A stretch of DNA of 64,000 nt. Source: Bordetella avium. GTDB lineage: Bacteria > Pseudomonadota > Gammaproteobacteria > Burkholderiales > Burkholderiaceae_B. Shown piece after piece: positions 1 to 9,772 of the stretch. The notes under the pieces are model-generated. The model saw only the letters and a program-made list of their open reading frames with translations, was not told the origin of the DNA and did not search any database. Position 1 is the first letter of the stretch; the number at the start of each line of letters is the position of its first letter. Location of the stretch: assembly GCF_034424645.1 (NCBI RefSeq), contig NZ_CP139969.1:2294001-2358000 (forward strand), given 5' to 3'. Both the position numbers and the translations under genes were made by a program.

Positions 1-543
1 CCCTTGGGCAGTCTCCAGGCGGCACGCCGTCTCGGACGTAACGACTACCGCAATGTGGTAGCGTTCTCCAGCCTGTCAAAGCGTTCGAACGTGCCAGGCC
101 TGCGCTCGGGCTTCGTGGCGGGCGATGCACAGCTGATCGGCCGCTTTCTGCTGTATCGCACGTATCATGGCAGCGCCATGAGCCCGGTGATTGCCGCCGC
201 GAGCGTGGCCGCCTGGACGGATGAGGATCATGTGGCCGAGAATCGGCGCGAGTATCGCGCCAAGTTCGAAGCGGTGGTGCCCATTCTGCAGCGCGTCATG
301 GATGTGCGCATGCCGCAAGCCGCCTTTTATCTGTGGGCGCCCACGCCGGGACCCGATACGGCGTTTGTGCGCGATCTGTATGGCCGCACCGCTGTGACCG
401 TGCTGCCTGGCAGCTTCCTGGCCCGTGAAGCTCACGGGGTGAACCCAGGCGACGGACGCGTACGTATCGCGCTGGTGGCGCCGCTCGAGCAGTGCGTCGA
501 AGCAGCGGAGCGCATCGTGCATTTCATCAAGACTTCTGTTTGA
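1..543 (+). CDS. dapC: Succinyldiaminopimelate aminotransferase, C-terminal part (5' end outside window)
   Basis: Catalyses the PLP-dependent transamination that makes N-succinyl-L,L-diaminopimelate in the succinylase branch of lysine and peptidoglycan precursor synthesis; cytoplasmic. The visible ~180 residues hold the class I aminotransferase lysine region (SLSKRSNVPGLRSGF), whose Lys would carry PLP, and the C-terminal domain ending VHFIKTSV. The start lies upstream of the window; the TTG at position 4 is only an internal codon. It sits 23 bp before dapD and then dapE, which fits DapC rather than a generic aminotransferase. The family is clear; the exact substrate rests on context. Confidence 0.85.
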   Translation, partial: PLGSLQAARRLGRNDYRNVVAFSSLSKRSNVPGLRSGFVAGDAQLIGRFLLYRTYHGSAMSPVIAAASVAAWTDEDHVAENRREYRAKFEAVVPILQRVMDVRMPQAAFYLWAPTPGPDTAFVRDLYGRTAVTVLPGSFLAREAHGVNPGDGRVRIALVAPLEQCVEAAERIVHFIKTSV

Positions 544-566
544 TCAACCCTTACCAATAAAGCGTC

Positions 567-2521
<1,955 letters not shown>

Positions 2522-2527
2522 GGCGTT

Positions 2528-3418
2528 ATGCCGTCTACTGATCGACAAGAACTGCAAACTCTGCGCGACCTGATCCGCTATGCGGTGTCGCGTTTTCACG
2601 AAAGCCACATTGCGCTGGGCCATGGCTCGGATAACGCCTGGGATGAGGCGGTTTATCTGGTTCTGCACGGTTTGCACCTGCTGCCCGATTCGCTCGATCC
2701 CTTTCTGGATGCGCGCGTATTGAGCCAAGAGCGCGATCGCGTTCTCACGCTGATTGACCGTCGCGTCGCCGAGCGCGTGCCGGCAGCCTACCTGACGCAT
2801 GAAGCCTGGCTGCGCGGCCATCGTTTCTATGTCGATCAGCGGGTCATCGTGCCACGCTCACCGATTGCGGAACTGCTGGATCAGGGCCTTGCACCCTGGG
2901 TAGCCGAGCCGGAATCGGTCGGGCGTGCGCTCGACATGTGCACTGGCTCGGGTTGTCTCGCCATCCTGGCCGCCCTCGCCTTTCCCTACGCCGAGGTCGA
3001 TGCCGTCGATATCTCCCCAGACGCGCTTGATGTAGCGCAGCGCAATGTGGACGAATACCGGCTGCAAGACCGTCTCAGATTGCATCGCAGCAATCTGTTC
3101 GACGACCTGCCCGCGGCAGCCTACGACGTGATTGTCTGCAACCCGCCCTACGTCAACAGCCAATCCATGTCAGAGCTGCCGGCCGAATACCGCGCCGAAC
3201 CGGCACTGGCGCTGGCCGGTGGTGCGGACGGCATGGATCTGGTCAGGCGCATTCTGCAAGCCGCGCCGCGCTACCTGTCGCCGCAAGGAGTGCTGGTGCT
3301 GGAAATCGGCCACGAGCGAGATCACTTCGAGGCGGCTTTTCCTGAACTCGAACCCATCTGGCTAGATACCGAGGACGCCTCGGATCAGATCTTGCTACTG
3401 ACCCGCGAGCAACTGTGA
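2528..3418 (+). CDS. prmB: Ribosomal protein L3 N5-glutamine methyltransferase
   Basis: SAM-dependent methyltransferase expected to methylate a glutamine of ribosomal protein uL3. The 296-residue protein has SAM-binding motif I (LDMCTGSGCLAILAA, about 135-149), the acidic ribose-binding residue in VDAVDIS (157-163) and the catalytic NPPY tetrapeptide at 205-208. The segment VPRSPIAELL, about 108-117, is typical of PrmB and separates it from PrmC. The stop overlaps the start of the ABC-F gene by four bases. PrmC is the main alternative, but its N-terminal features are absent. Confidence 0.92.
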   Translation: MPSTDRQELQTLRDLIRYAVSRFHESHIALGHGSDNAWDEAVYLVLHGLHLLPDSLDPFLDARVLSQERDRVLTLIDRRVAERVPAAYLTHEAWLRGHRFYVDQRVIVPRSPIAELLDQGLAPWVAEPESVGRALDMCTGSGCLAILAALAFPYAEVDAVDISPDALDVAQRNVDEYRLQDRLRLHRSNLFDDLPAAAYDVIVCNPPYVNSQSMSELPAEYRAEPALALAGGADGMDLVRRILQAAPRYLSPQGVLVLEIGHERDHFEAAFPELEPIWLDTEDASDQILLLTREQL

Positions 3419-5337
3419 TACGTGCCTCTGGATTGACCCTACGCCGTGGCACCAAGGTGCTGCTGGACGGCGCCGAGTTCGTGGTGAACCCAGGCGAGCG
3501 CGTGGGCTTTGTCGGCAAGAACGGCGCGGGCAAATCTTCGCTATTCGCCTTGCTGACCGGCAGCCTGGACCAGGATGCCGGTTCGCTCGATGTGCCCGCT
3601 GGCTGGCGGATCGCCAGCGTGCAGCAGGAAATCGCCGCCGATGACAAGCCGGCGCGCGAGTTTGTCATCGATGGCGACACCCATTTGCGCGCCTTGCAGG
3701 CCGAGCGTGCCGGCGTGAGCGACAACGAAGGTAGCCGTATCGCTGAACTCGAAGCCGCGCTGGCCGAGGCCGATGTCTGGAGCGCCCCCTCGCGCGCCGA
3801 GCAATTGCTGGCGGGCCTGGGTTTCGCGCCTGACGAATGGATGCAGCCGGTAAGCAGTTTTTCAGGCGGCTGGCGCATGCGGCTAGCCCTGGCGCGCGCG
3901 CTGATGGCACCGTCCGAACTGTTGTTGCTGGACGAGCCGACCAACCACCTGGATCTCGATGCCATGCTGTGGCTGGAGAAATGGCTGGCGGCGTATCCCG
4001 GCACGGTGTTGCTGATCTCGCACGACACCGAATTTCTGGATGCGGTGGCGCGCGTGATTCTGCACTTCGATCATGGCAAGCTGATCCGTTACCGGGGCGG
4101 CTATGAAGACTTCCTGACACAGCGCGCAGAAAGGTTGCGCCAGGCCAGCATCGCCCACGAACGGCAAACGCGTGAAACCGCCCGTCTGCAAGGCTTCATC
4201 GACCGCTTCAAAGCCAAGGCCTCCAAAGCCAAACAGGCCCAAAGCCGTGTAAAGGCCCTGGCCCGCATGCAGGTGCTTGCGCCCTTGCAGGCTGAAGCAG
4301 GCATCGACATCCGTATTCCTTCGCCCGACCACACGCCGGACCCCTTGCTAGTGCTGGACAAGATGGCGGCGGGTTATACCGATGAGCGCGGCCAGGCCGT
4401 GTCCATCCTGAACAAGGTGACACTGATGGTGCGCGCCGGTGCTCGCGTGGGAGTGCTGGGCGCCAACGGCGCGGGCAAGAGCACGCTGATCAAGACCTTG
4501 GCCGAAGAGCTGCCCCTGCAGGCGGGAGAACGCCGCGCCTCGCGCGGGCTCGCCATCGGCTACTTCCATCAGCATCAGCTTGATATGCTCGACCTCGAGA
4601 GCACGCCGCTACAGCATCTGACGCGTCTGGCGCCGGACGCCCGTGAACAGGAATTGCGCAACTATCTGGGCGGCTTCGGATTTTCTGGCGACACGGTCAA
4701 CGGCAAGGTGGCGCCGATGTCAGGCGGTGAAAAGGCGCGACTGGCGCTCTCGCTCATCGTGTGGCAAAAGCCCAATCTGCTGCTGCTCGATGAACCCAGC
4801 AACCACCTCGACGTGGAAACCCGCGAAGCGCTGGCCGCCGCGCTGGCCGAGTTTTCGGGCAGCATGCTGCTGGTGTCGCATGACCGCCATTTGCTGCGCA
4901 CGACCGTGGACAGCTTCTGGATCGTCGCCGACGGACAGGTCCATGAATTCGATGGTGATCTGGAAGACTACCGCGACTGGCTGAGTGCACGGAATGCCCA
5001 AGAGCGTGCCGAAGCAGCCGGGCCCAAAGATGCCGATGCGCCCGACCGCAAGGCGCAGCGCCGCCAGGAAGCAGAGCAGCGCCAACGACTGGCCACCTTG
5101 CGCAAGCCTTTACAGGCCCGGCTGAGCAAGGTTGAAAGCGAAATGGAAAAACTGCGCGTACGCCTGCAAACGCTGGACGCGCTGATCGCTGACGCCGATC
5201 TTTATTCCGATGCACGACGCACCGAACGCCAGCAGGTAATGGCCGAGCACGGTGAGCTTGACAAGCGCATGGGCACGCTGGAAGAAGAATGGTTGGAAAT
5301 CCAGACCTCGCTTGAAGAGATCGACCCTGGCAGTTGA
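3415..5337 (+). CDS. ABC-F family ATPase (YheS/Uup-like)
   Basis: A soluble tandem ATPase of the ABC-F group; family members act on ribosomes rather than in membranes. Its 640 residues carry two nucleotide-binding domains: Walker A GKNGAGKS at 34-41 and GANGAGKS near 348-356, signature motifs FSGGWRMRLALARAL and MSGGEKARLALSL, and two LLLDEP(T/S)NHLD Walker B segments. An Arg/Gln/Lys-rich linker lies between the domains, and a charged coiled-coil tail follows about residue 540. No membrane segments. The layout is closest to YheS. Starts at ATG 3415, inside the prmB stop. Confidence 0.88.
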   Translation: MIRASGLTLRRGTKVLLDGAEFVVNPGERVGFVGKNGAGKSSLFALLTGSLDQDAGSLDVPAGWRIASVQQEIAADDKPAREFVIDGDTHLRALQAERAGVSDNEGSRIAELEAALAEADVWSAPSRAEQLLAGLGFAPDEWMQPVSSFSGGWRMRLALARALMAPSELLLLDEPTNHLDLDAMLWLEKWLAAYPGTVLLISHDTEFLDAVARVILHFDHGKLIRYRGGYEDFLTQRAERLRQASIAHERQTRETARLQGFIDRFKAKASKAKQAQSRVKALARMQVLAPLQAEAGIDIRIPSPDHTPDPLLVLDKMAAGYTDERGQAVSILNKVTLMVRAGARVGVLGANGAGKSTLIKTLAEELPLQAGERRASRGLAIGYFHQHQLDMLDLESTPLQHLTRLAPDAREQELRNYLGGFGFSGDTVNGKVAPMSGGEKARLALSLIVWQKPNLLLLDEPSNHLDVETREALAAALAEFSGSMLLVSHDRHLLRTTVDSFWIVADGQVHEFDGDLEDYRDWLSARNAQERAEAAGPKDADAPDRKAQRRQEAEQRQRLATLRKPLQARLSKVESEMEKLRVRLQTLDALIADADLYSDARRTERQQVMAEHGELDKRMGTLEEEWLEIQTSLEEIDPGS

Positions 5338-5343
5338 TCTCGC

Positions 5344-5373
5344 CGCCACCGCAAGCGCCCGCTTGCGGTGGCG
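5344..5373. terminator. Perfect 14-bp hairpin after the ABC-F gene
   Basis: Arms CGCCACCGCAAGCG and CGCTTGCGGTGGCG are separated by CC, beginning seven bases after the ABC-F stop. A second smaller hairpin (ATGATGCCG/CGGCATCAT, 5386-5411) follows. Neither has a U-tract, so Rho-independent termination is uncertain; the structures may instead protect the 3' end. Confidence 0.5.
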
Positions 5374-5655
5374 CCTTGACGGAACATGATGCCGTCCGGT
5401 GCCGGCATCATCCTGCTTAGCCTTGTGTTGCGCGCGCAACCCTCTATACCCTGAGCGACACAAGCAAGCTTCGTTCGCAGAGAAACATGCATCCGTCGAT
5501 CTGCCCCTCGTTCTTCAGACCAATGCGAACCTGGGATCTGACCGCGGAGGAATTTGATGTACTCGAGCGCGCCAGCGCTGATAGGGACTCGGGCAACACC
5601 ACAGAAGAAAGCGCAGCGGGATCGAATCTCAGCCGCTTGCAACGAAAGCACAGCA
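5374..5655. other. Intergenic stretch without a supportable gene
   Basis: Between the convergent ABC-F and uvrD genes. It holds the 5386-5411 hairpin and low-grade reading frames on both strands. The plus-strand frame from 5487 and the minus-strand frame over 5202-5696 match nothing I recognise, have no good ribosome binding site and run into the uvrD terminator. Could be the residue of a lost gene; not supported as coding. Confidence 0.5.
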
Positions 5656-5689
5656 GGTCTGGCTCCTGCCCGTGGGCAGGAGCCAGACC
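5656..5689 (-). terminator. Terminator hairpin of uvrD
   Basis: A perfect 16-bp inverted repeat (GGTCTGGCTCCTGCCC, GT, then its complement) three bases beyond the uvrD stop codon. The stem is very stable. The following minus-strand bases are only modestly T-rich, so this may be a terminator for both strands between convergent genes. Confidence 0.7.
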
Positions 5690-5692
5690 GCA

Positions 5693-7945
5693 TCAAGCGA
5701 TGATGTCCAGCTTGGCGATACCCAGCGCCAGTGTCTTAGTGCCAGCGTCGCGAAACTGTATCTGGGCCTGAGCATCCTGGCCCGTGCCGCTCAAACCGAT
5801 GATCGTGCCCTCGCCAAAGCGCGCATGACGCACACCCTGACCCACCCGGTATTGGGCGTCACCGACGGTCACGCCTGTCGTGAGCGAGCGTGGCGCACGC
5901 GGCGTGATGGTTCCTGTCTGGCGACGGCCATAGGCGTCGCCGCGCTCGCTCCAAGCCATGCCCCCACCCGCGCCTTGCGATGCCCGCGGGCTAAGCCATT
6001 TGAGATGAGACTCGGGGATTTCTTCGAGAAAACGCGAACGCATGGCATAACGAGTCTGACCATGCAGCATACGGCTTTGCGCCAGCGTCAGGTAGAGCCG
6101 CTCGCGAGCCCGCGTGATGGCGACATACATCAAGCGCCGCTCTTCTTCGAGGCCTGCCGGCTCAAGAATGCTGTTCTCGTGCGGGAACAAGCCCTCTTCC
6201 AGACCGGTGATAAAGACGGCGTCAAACTCCAGGCCCTTGGCAGCATGCACCGTCATAAGCTGCACGGCGTCCTGGCCTGCCTGAGCCTGGTTGTCACCCG
6301 CCTCAAGCGCCGCGTGCGACAGAAACGCCGCAAGAGGCGACATGCTGGGCACAGGCGGTTCGCCTTCGGCAGCGTCGGTTTGCAGCGCCACGCCCGCAGG
6401 CAAGCTGTCGAAGTTCTCTTCGGCCGCGAACACCGCCGCCGCCGTCACGAGTTCATTCAGGTTTTCGAGGCGCTCGGCGCCTTCGCGCTCGGCCTGGTAA
6501 TGCGCCTTCAGGCCGCTTTCCTCGATGATGTGCCCAACCATCTCGGGCAGCGGCAAATCACGTGTCTCGGCGGCAAGCCTGCCGATAAGCTGCGCGAACT
6601 GCGCGAGATTGGCCCCGCCCTTACCCGGCACCCGTGCCACCGCGCCAAAGAGGCTGGTCTGGCTGCTGGAAGCGGCGTCCGCCAAGAGTTCGAGCGTGCG
6701 GGCGCCGATGCCGCGTGTCGGAAAATTCACCACCCGCATCAGCGAGGTGTCGTCATCGGGATTGGCGATCAGGCGCAGATAGGCCAGCGCATGCTTGATC
6801 TCCTGCCTCTCGAAAAAGCGCAGGCCGCCATACACCTTGTACGCCACGCCGGCAGAAAACAGCGCATGCTCGAGCACCCGAGACTGGGCGTTGCTGCGAT
6901 AGAGCACGGCGATTTCGCTGCGCGCGCGGCCTTCGTTGATCAAGGAACGGATTTCATCGACCACCCACTGCGCCTCCATGCCGTCGGAGGGCTGCTCGAT
7001 GATACGAATCAGCTCGCCTTCCCCCTGGTCGGTCCAGAGGTTTTTACCCAGCCGGCCGCTGTTATGGCCGATCAGCGCATTAGCTGCATCCAGAATGTGC
7101 CCGAAAGAGCGATAGTTCTGCTCCAGGCGAATCACCCGCCCCTGGGCGTAGTCGCGCTCGAAGTCGGCCATATTGCCGACATTGGCGCCCCGAAAGGCGT
7201 AAATGGATTGATCGTCATCGCCCACGGCGAAGATCGCCGCCCCGCCGCCAGCCAACAGACGCAGCCATTTGTACTGCAGCGTATTGGTATCCTGGAATTC
7301 ATCGACAAGGATATGTCGGAAGCGCCGCTGATAGTGCTCGCGCACGGGCGCGTTGCGGCTCAGCAACTCATAGGCGCGCAACAAGAGCTCGGCGAAATCG
7401 ACCACGCCTTCACGCTGGCATTGCGCTTCATAGAGTTGATAAATCTCGACGAGTTTGCGGCGGTGCGCATCCCAGGCCTCGACCTCGGCCGGGCGCAGGC
7501 CATCTTCCTTGCTGCCGTTGATGAAACGCTGCACGTCACGGGGCGGATACTTCTCGTCGTCGATGCCCTGCGCTTTGAGTAAACGCTTGATGGCGGCGAG
7601 CTGATCGGCCGTGTCGAGAATCTGGAAGGCCTGCGGCAAGCCCGCATCGCGGTGATGCGCGCGCAACATGCGATTGCACAGGCCGTGAAAGGTACCGATC
7701 CACAGGCCGCGCGTATCGATCGGCATGGTGGCTGCCATGCGCATCAACATCTCGCGGGCGGCCTTGTTCGTGAACGTAACTGCCAGAATGCCAAAAGGAC
7801 TGGCCTGACCGGTTTGAATCAGCCAGGCCATGCGGGTCGTGAGAACCCGGGTCTTACCGCTACCCGCCCCGGCAAGGACCAGGGCGTGAAGCGGTTCGAG
7901 AGTAACGGCAGCGAGTTGTTGCGGGTTGAGCTTATCGAGCATCAT
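5693..7945 (-). CDS. uvrD: UvrD/PcrA-type superfamily 1A DNA helicase
   Basis: A 3'-5' ATP-dependent DNA helicase of nucleotide excision and mismatch repair. About 750 residues, beginning MMLDKLNPQQLAAV; Walker A AGAGSGKT at 25-32, VDEFQDTN (motif II), DDDQSIYAFRGA (motif III), LEQNYRS (motif IV), TVHAAKGLEFD (motif V) and VAITRARERL (motif VI). The C-terminal tail (YRVGQGVRHARFGEGTI) is the Tudor-like domain of UvrD/PcrA. A longer reading frame upstream lies inside the preceding gene; the start is set at the ATGATG overlapping that gene's TGA, giving translational coupling. Rep is unlikely because of the Tudor tail. Confidence 0.92.
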   Translation of the reverse strand: MMLDKLNPQQLAAVTLEPLHALVLAGAGSGKTRVLTTRMAWLIQTGQASPFGILAVTFTNKAAREMLMRMAATMPIDTRGLWIGTFHGLCNRMLRAHHRDAGLPQAFQILDTADQLAAIKRLLKAQGIDDEKYPPRDVQRFINGSKEDGLRPAEVEAWDAHRRKLVEIYQLYEAQCQREGVVDFAELLLRAYELLSRNAPVREHYQRRFRHILVDEFQDTNTLQYKWLRLLAGGGAAIFAVGDDDQSIYAFRGANVGNMADFERDYAQGRVIRLEQNYRSFGHILDAANALIGHNSGRLGKNLWTDQGEGELIRIIEQPSDGMEAQWVVDEIRSLINEGRARSEIAVLYRSNAQSRVLEHALFSAGVAYKVYGGLRFFERQEIKHALAYLRLIANPDDDTSLMRVVNFPTRGIGARTLELLADAASSSQTSLFGAVARVPGKGGANLAQFAQLIGRLAAETRDLPLPEMVGHIIEESGLKAHYQAEREGAERLENLNELVTAAAVFAAEENFDSLPAGVALQTDAAEGEPPVPSMSPLAAFLSHAALEAGDNQAQAGQDAVQLMTVHAAKGLEFDAVFITGLEEGLFPHENSILEPAGLEEERRLMYVAITRARERLYLTLAQSRMLHGQTRYAMRSRFLEEIPESHLKWLSPRASQGAGGGMAWSERGDAYGRRQTGTITPRAPRSLTTGVTVGDAQYRVGQGVRHARFGEGTIIGLSGTGQDAQAQIQFRDAGTKTLALGIAKLDIIA

Positions 7946-9150
7946 GCCGCGTAGCGGCGCAGGTGCAGCGCGAACTGCTCGAGGCCAGCGATGCCGCTTT
8001 GCTGGGCGCGCTGGCACCAGGCTTGCAGATCCTGCAACAGCTGCTCGCTGCTGGCGCTGGAGCTCTCCCAGATACGGCCCAGTTCCCGGCGCATCTGCAC
8101 CAGCGTGGACAGGGAAGCGTTCTTGGCGATGACCTGATCAACCTCGGCGAGCTGTGCAGGCTGCAGCACCTCTTCGTTGCGGGTCAGCGTGCGGCGAACG
8201 CGGTTGAGCAGGGTCCAGTTGCAGTCGGCGCTACCCTTGCGGCGCGAGGCTTTGAGCTTGTTGAGCTCTTCGCCAGCCGCCTTCTTGATAACGTCGGCAT
8301 AACGGGCCATGACTTCGTAGCGGTGGGTGATGACGCCTTGCAAGGTGCGCAGATCGATCGCCTTGGCATCAGGGTCCAGAGTCAGCTTGGGAGCGACCTT
8401 CTTGACCTTGGCCAGCCCCAGCCAGCGCAGCACGGTGATATAGCCCCAACCCACGTCGATTTCGTACCACTTGGCCGAGAACTTGGCCGAGGTGCCATGA
8501 GCATGGTGGTTGTTGTGCAGCTCTTCGCCGCCGATGATGAAGCCCCAGGGGAACACATTGGTGCTGGTGTCAGGGCTGTTGTAATTGCGGTAGCCCCAGT
8601 AGTGGCCCACCCCGTTGACAACGCCGGCAGCCCAGAAGGGAATCCAAGCCATTTGCACGGCCCAGACGGTCAGGCCGATGGCGCCGAACAAGGCCACGTC
8701 AATGGCGAGCATGGTCAGCACGCCCCACAGGCTGTGCTTGGCATAGAGATTACGCTCGAGCCAATCATCGGGCGTGCCGTGGCCGAACTTGGCCATGGTT
8801 TCCTTGTTGGTGGACTCTTGGCGATAGAGTTCTGCGCCGCGGAACAGCACCTTCCAGATGCCGAACAGCATGGGCGAGTGCGGATCGCCTTCCTTTTCGC
8901 ACTTGGCGTGATGCTTGCGATGAATGGCCACCCACTCCTTCGTCACCATGCCCGTGGTCATCCACAGCCAGAATCGGAAGAAATGCATGACGGCGGGATG
9001 CAGGTCAAGGCCTCGGTGCGCCTGGCTGCGATGCAAAAAGACGGTAACTGCTACGATCGTAATGTGCGTCACGATGAGCGTGAACGCCACAATCTGCCAC
9101 CAGCTGGCCTGAGTCAGACCACCAGACAGAAAAGAAAGGATGTAATCCAT
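7942..9150 (-). CDS. Acyl-CoA/acyl-lipid delta-9-type desaturase with a transposase-like C-terminal extension
   Basis: Membrane di-iron desaturase expected to introduce a cis double bond into a fatty acyl chain. 402 residues with the three histidine boxes: HRSQAH at 40-45, HRKHH at 77-81 and HNNHH at 212-216, and hydrophobic segments at about 15-40 and 140-180. The catalytic core ends near 265. The remaining ~135 residues are charged and helical, ending in a block (RRELGRIWESSSASSEQLL, then AWCQRAQQSGIAGLEQFA) that resembles the C-terminal end of ISL3-family transposases, a feature I recall in other proteobacterial desaturases of this type. The stop overlaps the uvrD start. Confidence 0.87.
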   Translation of the reverse strand: MDYILSFLSGGLTQASWWQIVAFTLIVTHITIVAVTVFLHRSQAHRGLDLHPAVMHFFRFWLWMTTGMVTKEWVAIHRKHHAKCEKEGDPHSPMLFGIWKVLFRGAELYRQESTNKETMAKFGHGTPDDWLERNLYAKHSLWGVLTMLAIDVALFGAIGLTVWAVQMAWIPFWAAGVVNGVGHYWGYRNYNSPDTSTNVFPWGFIIGGEELHNNHHAHGTSAKFSAKWYEIDVGWGYITVLRWLGLAKVKKVAPKLTLDPDAKAIDLRTLQGVITHRYEVMARYADVIKKAAGEELNKLKASRRKGSADCNWTLLNRVRRTLTRNEEVLQPAQLAEVDQVIAKNASLSTLVQMRRELGRIWESSSASSEQLLQDLQAWCQRAQQSGIAGLEQFALHLRRYAA

Positions 9151-9341
9151 AAATCCGTTTTCTAAGCCTCACAGAAAGAGTGGGTAAAGTGTAGCCCACC
9201 TGAATTTCTTATGACAGCGCCGTTTCAAAATAGTTTTTGAGGGAAATCAAGTACTAAGCCACACCCTGAGGCTGCGCCGCAGCTCAGACTACCCCCTGGT
9301 TATGGGGATGGGCGGCCCGGGTAACAGGGTCAACATACATT

Positions 9342-9370
9342 TTGCTACATTAAGGGTGGCAAGATATATT
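9342..9370 (+). promoter_or_regulatory. Candidate sigma-70 promoter for the small secreted protein
   Basis: TTGCTA (9342-9347) and TATATT (9365-9370) are spaced by 17 bases, placing transcription start near 9377 and leaving about 24 nt before the ATG at 9401. The flanking DNA is AT-rich compared with its surroundings. Confidence 0.5.
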
Positions 9371-9400
9371 CTGTCTTACCCCAAGTGAGCAACCAAGACT

Positions 9401-9766
9401 ATGTTACGCCCTATCGCCACGGCCTTGTTCGCGATGGCGGCCCTGCCCGCACAATCCGACCCCATTTCAATTAAGCCGGGACAGGCCGCCGTGCTGGTCA
9501 GTTATTACGAGCTGCGCGGCTGTCAGGCGCTGGCCGCCCCGCGCCTGCGTCTGACCCAGACTGCTACATTAGGCAAGGCCACCGTGGTTGGCAGTAAGCA
9601 CACCATCAGCGCCAGCGGCCATTGCGGCCATATCAATGCCCCCGTCGCCCAGGTGATTTACCGCGCGGATAAGACCGGACGCGAGCGCATCAGCTGGGAA
9701 ACCCGGTTTCAAACGCGCGGCCGCGCGCCGGAAACCGGCAGCGCGGACATCATCGTATTGCCTTGA
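9401..9766 (+). CDS. Small exported protein of unknown function
   Basis: 121 residues with a short N-terminal signal peptide (MLRPIATALFAMAALPAQS, cleavage probably around residue 19). The mature part is predicted beta-rich and holds two cysteines, in LRGCQAL and SGHCGHI, that could form a disulfide in the periplasm. No family recognised. It has its own promoter-like sequence, lies divergent from the desaturase and ends six bases before the convergent rRNA methylase gene. Codon use resembles its neighbours, and the signal peptide supports a real gene. Confidence 0.7.
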   Translation: MLRPIATALFAMAALPAQSDPISIKPGQAAVLVSYYELRGCQALAAPRLRLTQTATLGKATVVGSKHTISASGHCGHINAPVAQVIYRADKTGRERISWETRFQTRGRAPETGSADIIVLP

Positions 9767-9772
9767 CCCGCT

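Noticed and set aside
5487-5771. 94-codon plus-strand frame in the gap after the ABC-F gene
   Set aside because: Crosses the uvrD terminator hairpin and the uvrD 3' end; no ribosome binding site or known family.
5672-7582. 636-codon open frame on the plus strand opposite uvrD
   Set aside because: Antisense shadow of a GC-rich helicase gene; composition is Arg/His/Gln-rich with no recognisable domain, while the minus strand has all helicase motifs.
7963-9165. 400-codon plus-strand frame opposite the desaturase
   Set aside because: No motif, no ribosome binding site; the histidine boxes are on the other strand.
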